Part shown: positions 19,045 through 29,100 of the stretch, one piece after another | Position numbering within the stretch: the first letter of the stretch is position 1 | How the letters are laid out: each line of letters begins with the position of its first letter | From: Agapanthus africanus | Lineage: Eukaryota > Streptophyta > Magnoliopsida > Asparagales > Amaryllidaceae | DNA length: 64,000 bases | Direction of reading: 5' to 3' | Assembly (NCBI GenBank): GCA_030015575.1 | Contig: CM057342.1 | Span: 259,246,867-259,310,866, forward strand | Position numbers and translations under genes: made by a program | Notes under the pieces: model-generated | What the model saw: only the letters and a program-made list of their open reading frames with translations | Databases searched by the model: none | What the model was told of the DNA's origin: nothing

Positions 19045-21247
19045 CGCCGTTCTTGATTGCGGCTATAAAATATTCTTTGAGATCAATCACCACACATCTT
19101 CTCAATCTCCTCCCATCCACCTCAATACAAAATGACATTCATTTCTCTAAACTCTTCCAAAAGCCTGTCGCATACTCTCATCTTCGAGTTTTCGGGTGCC
19201 TATGCTATCCCCATCTCTCACCTTCTCATAAATTAGCCTCACGGTCTACCCCATGTGTCTTCCTCGGCTATTCGACTAATCATCGGGGTTTCCGATGCCT
19301 TGATCTCACCACTAGTCATTTCTCGTCATGTCACCTTCGACGAGTTCATCTTCCCGTTTAACTCTCTATCTCCTACTCCGTCCACCACATACAACTTTCT
19401 CGATGTCTCCTCCGAACCGTCACATATCTCACGTCGTCTCCTAGAGTCGTCCGTTGTCCCCAACATCAATACAACCCCTCACACTACGGGGGTTCCCCCC
19501 ACCAGCCCTACGGCCTCCACCACCCCACCATCCCACTCCACGAACTCCACATCCTCAACCTCCCCTTCAACGGCATCCACGACCTCCCCTCCAACTCCCC
19601 CTCCCCCTCCACCTCCCTCGCATCCCATGGTCACCCGTGCACAGCACGGGATATCCAAACCAATTCAAAAATTCAACCTCCACATATCCACTCCCTCCCC
19701 TATTCCCCGCTCTCATATCCAAGCCCTCAAGGATCCTCACTGGCGTGCAGCTATGCAGGATGAATATGATGCTCTTATTAAAAATGGAATTTGGGTTCTG
19801 GAGCCTCGCCCACCTGGGGTGAATGTGGTTCGGTCTATGTGGTTGTACAAGCACAAGCTTCACTCTGATGGGTCACTTGAGCGACACAAGGCTCGCCTGG
19901 TTGCCAACAGCAAGAGCCAACGGCCGGGAGTTGACTGTGACGACACTTTCAGTCCGGTGGTCAAACCAGCTACTATCCACACTGTACTCAGCCTTGCCTT
20001 ATCACGCTCCTGGCCTATACATCAGTTAGACGTGGAAAAACGCCTTCCTTCATGGAGCCTTACATGAAACGGTCTATATGTACCAACCACCGGGTTTTAT
20101 TGATCTTGTTCATCCCGACCATGTCTGTCGCCTCCGTAAATCCCTCTATGGTCTTAAACAGGCACCCCGTGCCTGGTACCAGCGGTTTGCCGAGTATGTG
20201 GCGCGCATTGGGTTCCGCAACAGCCTGTCAGATATTTCTCTCTTCATTTACCGTCATGGGGGCGACCTAGCATTTCTCTTACTCTATGTGGACGACATCG
20301 TCCTCACGGCTTCGTCAGATGCTCTACTACGGCGGATTATTGCGTCCCTCAACTCCGAGTTCGCCATGACTGACCTGGGCCCACTCCATTATTTCCTTGG
20401 GATCGCGGCAAATCACACAAAGGATGGTCTCTTTCTGTCACAGCAGAAATATGCCCTTGAAATACTTGATCGTGCCAACATGGCTAATTGCAAGCCGTGT
20501 GCGACTCCACTGGACACTATGTCCAAACTTGGCCCCTCTGGTACACCGGTTCATGACCCATCACTCTATCATAGCCTTGTCGGCGCTCTACAGTACCTCA
20601 CATTTACCCGGCCTGATCTCTCCTACGGTGTCCAGCAAGTGTGTCTCTATATGCATGATCCTCGGGAGCCTCACTTCAACGCTCTTAAACGCATCTTGCG
20701 CTATGTTCGTGGCACAGTGGATCATGGACTGCACCTATATCCGTCCACCGCCACCGGACTAACTGCTTACTCTGATGCGGATTGGAGTGGGTGCCCCGAC
20801 ACACGCCGCTCTACCTCCAGTTACTGTGTGTTCCTGGGTGATAATTTTCTCTCTTGGTCCTCAAAGCGTCAAGTTACTGTCTCTCGCTCCAGTGCCGAAG
20901 CCGAATATCGTGGGGTTGCCAATGCCGTTGCTGAGACTTGTTGGCTCCGCAACCTGCTTTTGGAACTTCATTGCCCACTTACTCATGCGACCCTTGTATA
21001 TTGTGACAATGTTAGTGTTGTCTACCTATCCACTAATCCGGTGCAACACCAGCGTACGAAACATATTGAGATCGATATTCACTTTGTTCGTGAAAAGGTA
21101 GCTTTGGGCCACGTCCGGATTCACCACGTCCCTTCCAGCTCACAATATGCCGACATCTTCACCAAGGGACTTCCTACCTCATTCTTCACTGATTTTCGCT
21201 CCAGCCTGAGCGTCCGACCTCCTCCCGCTCCGCCTGCGGGGGTGTGA
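19045..21247 (+). mobile_element. Ty1/copia element, 3' part of pol, broken
   Basis: Three open stretches (19053-19361, 19255-20067, 20078-21247) show, in order, the end of integrase (RVFGCLCYPHLSP and VFLGY motifs), a Pro/Ser/Thr linker, the start of reverse transcriptase (HWRAAMQDEYDAL), the catalytic YVDDIVLTA, and RNase H (SSAEAEYRG, then the IEIDIHFVRE and ADIFTKGL motifs). The domain order integrase, RT, RNase H identifies Ty1/copia. The 5' half is not here; the Athila-like LTR abuts it. The copy is broken at a few places and the final pol frame ends at the LTR start. Confidence 0.9.
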
Positions 21248-21470
21248 TAATAGAAAATATATGTTAATATTCTATTACTAATTAGAAAATATATATTAAT
21301 ATTCTATTACTAATTAGGTAGCTATAATTAGGCTATACATGTAAATAGAAGAGATTATCTCATAAATTTCCTCCTGTATACCTCTTGTACATCTATAATT
21401 ACAAATGAATGCAAGGTTAATCCCCAAGGGGAATTCACCAATCTTCATTTTCAAATATTGATCTTTGTTT
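21245..21470 (+). repeat. Probable 3' LTR of the copia element
   Basis: After the purine/G-rich GCGGGGGTG comes TGATAATAGAAAATA, a plausible LTR start. A segment of about 36 bp is duplicated within 21248-21316. The right end could not be fixed, as no second LTR is present. Confidence 0.4.
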
Positions 21471-22445
21471 ATTTCCCCTACCATTCCTTCTTTTTTTTCT
21501 AATTTAGGGATAGTCCACTTATAGGCTTGATTAACGACATGCTAGCATATGTAAATATAGAAGTAAAAATTTACCACAACCGTTTTGAAAAACTTCGTTA
21601 AGGAAGACGTAGACGTGTTCTGGCGGAAGCTAGAGTTACAAAATCGAGAGCCCACTTTGAAAAATTTCGTTGAGGAAGACATGGAGTGCTCTGATGGAAG
21701 TTAGGGTTTCAAAATCGATAGATCATATATTCCTCAACGGCTAGAAAAAAAATTACTTAAGTAGCGGTTTGATATTTATTTTTAACCGCTACTTTAAGTA
21801 GCGGTCAAATAAAACCGGTTGGATTTTAACCGCTTCTTAAAATAGCGGTTTAGTTTGCACGGTCCAGATTTGTTGGATAAATTAACTTTTGATTTTAACT
21901 GCTTTTTTGAATATAGATTAAATAAAAAACGTTAGATTTAATCGCTACTTAAAATAGCGATTAACAATAAACGGCTCCGATTTATTGTATAATTTTTTAT
22001 CCAACGTTAATGTTAACCGCTAATTTAATTAACTAACAACCGTTAGATTTTAACCGTTTCTTTAAGAGTCTTTAAGAAAGGATTAATTTTGAACGGTACG
22101 ATTTGTTGCAAAAATTTTTTTATTCAACTTTGTACCTGCTACCAGGCACCGAACGCCACGAATAATCGAGATATTATCTTCCATAAATTCCCAACGAGAT
22201 ATCATTGAAAGGGACGAGATGATAACCATCCACTCTCTCTCTCTGCGAGCTGACATGGCCCCAACTCCCAATAAACAATTTCTTCTCCTATTTATCTTCT
22301 AACTCAAATCTCCCAATTTGAGATATCATATCATCATCATTTCTATAAACATCATATCATATCATATCGTATAGAGATAAATTTTGATAATTTTTTCCAT
22401 TTTATAACTCGCCTAAACGGATGACAGCGGGATTTGATTTTTTGC
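21471..22445. other. Intergenic region with inverted-repeat cluster
   Basis: No gene is seen. A partial duplication of about 75 bp lies near 21580-21710 (GAAAAA.TTCGTT.AGGAAGAC). From 21755 to 21965 AGCGGTT-type inverted repeats recur: AAGTAGCGGTT/AACCGCTACTT (21759-21794), a perfect 21-bp palindrome centred on 21795, AACCGCT/AGCGGTT (21828-21850) and TAATCGCT/AGCGATTA (21939-21963). The cluster may be a fold-back transposon relic. The rest is AT-rich and unremarkable. Confidence 0.6.
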
Positions 22446-22448
22446 TTA

Positions 22449-22873
22449 GGGCTCTTTGGTCGTTGGATTGTGAAATTTGGATTCCTAAATAGTACGATTG
22501 AAAAAATCTGGATTAGCTAATTTTGTATTTGGTTGGTATTAGATTCCTTGTATTGGATTTGTAAATCCTTATAATTCTTGTTTGGTTGGAAAAAAGTAAA
22601 TGAGATTTGGATTTGAGGATTAAAGAGAAAGATAGAGAGATGGAGGGTTTTTTAATAACTAAAGTACAAGCGGGGGCCATCAAATAGTGAGAATTCTCAA
22701 GAATCCTCTCAATTTTGAAGGATTTTGGAATCCATTTTTAGTGGACCCCATCATATAATCCATACAAATCCATGTTTGTAATCCAACCTAACAAAACACA
22801 AACTTTGTAAATCCAAGGATTCTCAAATCCAAAAACTCTAGAATCCTACAAAATACATCAACCAAACAGGCCC
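22449..22873. mobile_element. Tourist-like MITE (PIF/Harbinger type), 425 bp
   Basis: Both ends carry imperfect terminal inverted repeats: GGGCTCTTTGGTCGTTGGAT at the left, and the reverse complement of the right end reads GGGCCTGTTTGGTTGATGTA. The element is flanked by the duplicated trinucleotide TTA (22446-22448 and 22874-22876), the target preference of PIF/Harbinger elements. It has no coding capacity and lies about 2.5 kb upstream of the TOPLESS-type start codon. Confidence 0.85.
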
Positions 22874-22968
22874 TTAGCCAGAAGGAGCTTATACGAGTTG
22901 AGTTTAGAGATTAAAAAGAAAAACTGACTAAAACTACTTTGGTCAATGACAAGTAATATTTAACGCTT

Positions 22969-23036
22969 ACTTACCAAAATGATAAATCACGTGAGTCTTA
23001 TTTACTTACCAAAATGATAAATCACGTGAGTCTTAG
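22969..23036 (+). repeat. Short direct duplication carrying two CACGTG boxes
   Basis: A segment of about 32 bp reading ACTTACCAAAATGATAAATC followed by ACGTGAGTCTTA occurs twice back to back, so that ATCACGTGAG appears twice. It lies about 2.4 kb upstream of the host start codon. CACGTG is a plant G-box core; any effect on that gene is a guess. Confidence 0.65.
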
Positions 23037-24491
23037 CGGAAGAAATTATTTAATGTACCATATATAATGTGTTCGGATAGATATGAAACTTTTTGGCCAG
23101 TCTTCAAGCATTTTGATGGGATCCTGGGTTTATCTCTCTTTCATGACCGAACATACCGACATATAATAGAGATTTTTTCTTTTGATGAAATGACAAGGTA
23201 ATACCGAAACGAATCTATTCGTTTGTTGGTCTTGAATGTTTGCTTTTGTTGTCTTTCTTTGCTTTTGTGCTTTCTCTCTCCGATATAATATACAAATTAG
23301 TCATTTAAAAAAAACACACATACAAAATCGTTTTAATTTAATTTTTAGAATTTAAACTATAAGCATGATCTTTTACTTCACTGATTTCATTTTGCATCTA
23401 ACACGTTGCATTTCTTTAACCATCCTTGAAGTTGAGACATGCATTCATATTATTAGGCCCGACACGTATGCATCTCCAAATTATTTCCACAATGTCTTTT
23501 CACATGGTACTTTTTAATTATTAAAGTCATCCCCTTTTGGGGCCTGCATACAGCCATAAAACAACAAAAGTAATTCTTATTTCTATATTAAACTTACGTG
23601 GTTGGACCATATAAATCATTTTCATGTGATACAGGACTATACATGTCATCTTATTTGCATATAACACCTGTCCTCTATGTATATCTTTTTCTATGGGCGT
23701 AAACGGATCGGATATAGCTGTTACGATATATGTATCCGACAATCCAAGAAAGATTCAAATTCGGATACATATAGCTATCGGAAATAAAAAGAATTACTAT
23801 CTGAATTTGGGAAAATCGGATATAAATATGAAATGAATGTTAGGAAAAAAATTACTCAATAAAGCTAACGATTACAATTTTCGGTATCTGAAACGGATAT
23901 GAACCAAATATAGACGTGAGCACATATGGTGTCTGTTGGTCGATGGGACATTGATGGTCATCGGAAATGAAATAAACTATTAGTATTAATAAGAATTGGA
24001 TGCATACGGAGTCGGCTCAAATAATCTATATCCGTCTACATAGACTCTATCAGCACTTATAACCTTTAAACTAGTTCATCGGTGCACAAGTATCATAAGG
24101 CCATCGAATGACTTTCAGATTTATTTTTCATACCTGATCATCGACATCGAGACATCTCGGCGAGAGGGGTTGTATGCAATTAATAAACCTATTAAATATA
24201 TCCAAGATTTTGCTCTTCTTGTACATGTACAAGACATCTCAAGTAGTTGCTCCCTGGGTTCTTGCAAAAGATAATTTTTCTTTTTTAACCATCTCACCTC
24301 ATCTCTTTACTACGAAAGTAATTTTTTTTTTATAACAAAAAATGTAAAACTGAAATATATTAATTAAAACAAAAAACTTGAATAGGTTCCCCGACTTTGA
24401 GTCTTTGACAAGCACTCTTGCTAAAATAGAAATTCAGCTGGCCCCTCCTCATAAAGTTGTCTTTCACTCTAACCCCCCTCTCTTTCTCTCT
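23037..24491. other. Upstream intergenic region, no gene seen
   Basis: AT-rich DNA without a convincing ORF. A segment at about 23697-24035 with several CGGATA-type words could be an old non-autonomous DNA transposon, but I could not match its ends. Confidence 0.5.
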
Positions 24492-24554
24492 CCGCTTCCG
24501 CTCACCCCCAGTATCCTCACCTCCCGCTTCCGCTCACCCCCAGTATCCTCACCT
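24492..24554 (+). repeat. Pyrimidine-rich 32-bp duplication upstream of the TOPLESS-type gene
   Basis: CCGCTTCCGCTCACCCCCAG followed by TATCCTCACCT occurs twice with a 32-bp offset. It lies about 0.9 kb upstream of the start codon within a CT-rich stretch. Confidence 0.75.
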
Positions 24555-25011
24555 CATCTCCTTTCCAAAGCGAAACAGTCATCATCACGCTTATAAGAAC
24601 CGCCGCTTAACCTCACAGTGGGTGACCACACCCTCACGCATGTCGCTTTCAGCGTTTCCAAACTTGCACTCCTTCGGCAAAAAACAATCTCTCGTACCGT
24701 CCCCGCGTTATTAAACCAGCTCGTGAGAATTCAATATGTCGCTGATGGCTCGCTTTTGTCGTTTTCTCCGCGGATCCCCACCAGCAACTTCCTCCCCTCG
24801 ATCCCCTGCCTTCGACCAAACACCAAACAGCGAAAACAACGGATGGTTGATCCCCGCGTGTGCAAAGCAAACGTGGCGTCATGGCAGAGCAAACGCCAGC
24901 GTGCTTATATAAGTAGATGCGCTTATCAGCGAGAAGAGCAGCGGGCTATGGGTGTTGATAAGGAGAGAAGCGGATCGAGATGTCTCAAGCCTCGTCTCTC
25001 TGTCTCCTCTC

Positions 25012-25019
25012 CTATAAAT
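25012..25019 (+). promoter_or_regulatory. Probable TATA box of the TOPLESS-type gene
   Basis: CTATAAAT is followed about 35-60 bases later by a CT-rich tract (CTCTCTCCTCTTTCTCTCC, about 25057-25075) typical of plant core promoters. This predicts transcription starting near 25045 and a 5' leader of about 350 bp. A second candidate, TTATATAAG at 24905-24913, could serve a longer leader. Confidence 0.5.
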
Positions 25020-25402
25020 GAGACCTAGCTGCATCTGATATGGGATTTCTTTATTTCTCTCTCCTCTTTCTCTCCCCGCAAACTTATCCATCGTTTCTAG
25101 TGAGAGAAACAGCGGCGTGTTCGTCAAAATTTCGAATCGATCGATCACTCTCTAGCCTCAGAGGTCAGCCTCCCCTAATTGCTTCTATTTTCAGGCAAAT
25201 TTTTGGGCTTAGTTTGAATTGAATCGTTAGATTTTAGCTTCCTGATCTGTCGAAACCCTAGATCTTTGTCGCTAGGGGGTTTGAATTGGTTACATGAGCT
25301 GGATTCTTTCCTTTTTTGGAAAGAGATCTGATTTTTTTGAAGTGGATTAGGATTTGGATGCGCAGAATCGAGGCGAAATCGTAGGTTATTGGGGATATCG
25401 CG

Positions 25403-26178
25403 ATGTCTTCGCTTAGTAGGGAGCTGGTTTTCTTAATCTTGCAGTTCCTTGATGAGGAGAAGTTCAAAGAGACCGTTCACAAGTATAAAATTTCGCACTT
25501 TTTTGCTGTTTTTGGTATAAAGTTGTTTTTTTGTTGCATTATTTGTTTATTTATTTTTTGGTAATTGTGCTTAGACTTGAGCAAGAGTCGGGGTTTTACT
25601 TCAATATGAAGTATTTTGAGGATGAGGTGCACAATGGAAACTGGGACGAGGTCGAGAAATACCTGTCTGGTTTCACTAAGGTTGATGATAACCGTTACTC
25701 GATGAAGATTTTCTTTGAAATTCGGAAACAGAAGTACCTTGAGGCACTTGATAAGTAAGCATTCATTAGGGCGTTTTTGAGTTGATTGCCTATTTTTCAT
25801 GGAAGCAATATTAATGAAGCTCTATTTTGTAGACACGATCGAGCTAAGGCTGTGGAAATCCTCGTGAAGGATTTGAAAGTCTTTGCCTCCTTTAATGAGG
25901 AGCTGTTTAAGGAAATTACCCAACTTCTAACATTGGAAAATTTCAGGTGTGTTCGTCATCATTACCGATTATTGATTTTCTGTGTTTCTGTTGATTGCAA
26001 TGAATTACTTGTCATTTAGGGAAAATGAACAACTTTCGAAATATGGGGATACAAAATCAGCAAGGGCGATAATGCTGGTTGAACTTAAGAAACTCATCGA
26101 AGCAAATCCACTATTTCGTGACAAATTGCAGTTTCCAAGCCTAAAAAGTTCGAGGCTGCGAACCCTTATTAATCAAAG
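25403..26178 (+). CDS. TOPLESS-type gene, exons 1-4: LisH/CTLH/CRA domain
   Basis: Coding exons 25403-25482, 25575-25754, 25833-25946 and 26020-26178 encode residues 1-178. Splice joins restore HKLEQE, LDKHDRAK, ENFRENEQ and INQSLNW. This is the tetramerising, EAR-binding half of the protein. It is fully intact and highly conserved by eye. Confidence 0.96.
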
Positions 26179-29100
26179 GTAATGCTATTTGCAATTGAAG
26201 TAAATGCACCAATGCTAACTAAAATGCTACACTTATTTTTCAATGGATTGCCAAAATATTATTGTTGAGAATATAGTCCCACATCAGGAAAATTATGGGA
26301 TGCATATGGATGTAAGATATAAGATGGGACACCACCACCATATGGCTTGAGAGCTGAGTCCTTTGGATGGAGTCCCACTATATTAAAGCCCATGTGCACT
26401 CATGTGTGGGCCCATGTGTTGTGGGCCCAAAGCAAGTTTTACAATTATCGCAATTGAACATTAAATGAAACATGCATGCTAATCAATTTGTCCTTCACTC
26501 ATAAGTCTACTGATAACTATAGTCGGAAAATTTGAAAGCAGTCTTTCCTATTTATACTTGCTTTCCTTATATGCGTTTTTCTTTTTATATCAACCTGTTC
26601 ATGATTTTTATTAACCAATAATTTTTCTCGCTTTCCTTACATGCATTATTCTATTTATATCAACTTTTTGTTAATAATAGCTATTTTACACACTTTGATC
26701 AATTCTGGATTGTTTATTTGCTGTGCAAAAAATTGTTCGTCCATTGTTTTTCACATCATGTTATAGCATATGCTATGGATTTCTCCTTTTCTTTTTAACC
26801 GTCTACTTGGCTTTTACAGCCACAAAACAATATATCTGTGTGACTGTGTATAAACACTGACATGAGTCGTGTCCTCACATGAAGAGCATTCCTGATTATA
26901 TTAAAAAGGAAGGCCTTTGCTGTTAAGGATACAGTTTCTTCGTCCATCTTTTTTAGTCAGTGATCCATAATTAGAGAGGAGCTTGCCACCAATTCAATTA
27001 AAAAGGTCGCTAAAATATGCATGCTAAGCAATTTGTCTTTCACTAATAAGTCTAATAACTATAGTAGGAAAATTTGAAAGCAGTCTTTCCTGTTTATACT
27101 TGCTTTCCTTATATGCGTTTTTCTTTTTATATCAACTTGTTCATGATTTTTATTAAACAATAATTTTTCTCGCTTTCCTTACATGCGTTATTCTATTTAT
27201 ATCAACTTTTTGTTAATAATTGCTATTTTACACACTTTGATCAATGCTGGATTGTTTATTTGCCGTGCAAAAAATTGTTCGTCCATTGTTTTTCACATCA
27301 TGTTATAGCATATGCTTTGGATTTCTCCTTTTCCTTTCAACCGTCTACTTGGCTTTTACAGCCACAAAACAATATATCTGTGTGACTGTGTATAAACACT
27401 GACATGAGTTGTGTCCTCACATGAAGAGCATTCCTGATTATATTAAAAAGGAAGGCCTTTGCTGTTAAGGATACAGTTTCTTCGTCCACCTTTTTTAGTC
27501 AGTGATCCATAATTAGAGAGGAGCTTGCCACCAATTCAATTAAAAAGGTTGCTAAAATATGCGAAATTAGGATTTTTTAAATTTTTTATTCTTATTTTTT
27601 TGTGAATGAGAAACCCCCTTTTCCACCCTTTTGTTGCATCGATCTCAAAATAAAAATTTCGATTACAATTGAGAAGATTCCTTCTTCCCTGCTTTCTCCC
27701 TCACCTTCATCTGTATGAAATTAGAAGGGCTCTCAAGAGTAGGCTATGCCATTGGTATTTTTTTAGGCTTTCCAAGGACTTTTAAAGACTGGTACTTTTC
27801 CCTACTCTAGGTTTGATGGGAAGCCTTTCGGTCTATATGGCTGCTATTTTAAGGTGGATTCTAAATCTCGAGTGCTCTAGTAACTCTAATGGGTTTAAAA
27901 GATTCCTAGGCCTTTTCCAAAATAATCCAACAAATCCTCCTTAATTCAGATACCACATTAGAACTGTATGCTGACAGAGTGGCGTCCCTATATTGATCAG
28001 TCTGTATTTCCTTCATTATTTGGGTGTTAGGCTGACTGCATGTTGGACTCATTTCAAAACAATGAGATGGGCATTCCTTTTGTTCTTCTCTTATAGCAAA
28101 ATCCATTCTTTACCGCTTACAGATATATTCATGGACCTTCACAGGATTTTATAGCACAATCCATTCTTTACCGCTTTCAGATATATTCATGGACCTTTAC
28201 AGGATTTTATATCAAAATCCGTTCTTTACTGCTTTCAGATATATTCATGGACCTTTACAGGATTTTATATCAAAATCCGTTCTTTACTGCTTTCAGATAT
28301 ATTCATGGACCTTTACAGGATTTTATAGAAAAATCCATTCTTTGCTGCTTGTAGATCATCTTCACTCAATATTCTCATTATGTAAGGGGCTTTGCCTAGC
28401 AACTATACCACACTATTGTTTTTAAAGAATTTTATGGTCCCGTCCTGGTAGTTGTTCCTTCCACTTTATTACTGTTCATTGTCTTACTACACCGAGGCGC
28501 TTCAAGGTGATGAATTTGTCATTGCTATAGTGAAGACAACTTCGTCCAAGAGCTGCTGGTTTTTTTGTTTACCTGTTTCCTTAACAATTGCTTGCATCTT
28601 CTAGTCTTATAGCGTGTTGTTTATATTTTAATCACCATAAGCTTGTAGCGTTAACTTTTGAGCCAAAACTTATAATAGAAGTTAGAAGTATAGTTTACCT
28701 GTCTTTGGGATAGAAAAATCATGAAAATGAGAGGAAAAGGGTTGGAAAAGGTAACCGTTGGTTTCTACTGCCTGTGCCATTATATTCCTTCGAGTCTTTG
28801 GTTTGAGTTTTTCCCTTCCAGTTTTTGAGATCGCCATATTATAGCAGACCTTTCATGCACATCACTGTGGGTTTTAAGTCATTCATCTTTGAATCCACCA
28901 GCATAAATATTGCAAACTGATATTTTAACAAACACTTGCATAAGTGCTGATCTTCACACATACATATAATATATGAATATACAGGTGCTTGCTCTTATTT
29001 ATGTGCTGTTCCATCCAGTCTGCGTATGATGGATGTAAATGTTTATTCTGATTTATTTTCTTCTTCTGCTCGTATTGGCGAAGTAAATTTGTCTATTTCA

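Noticed and set aside
23697-24035. Possible hAT-type non-autonomous transposon
   Set aside because: CGGATAT-like words recur, but no terminal inverted repeat with an 8-bp duplication could be matched.
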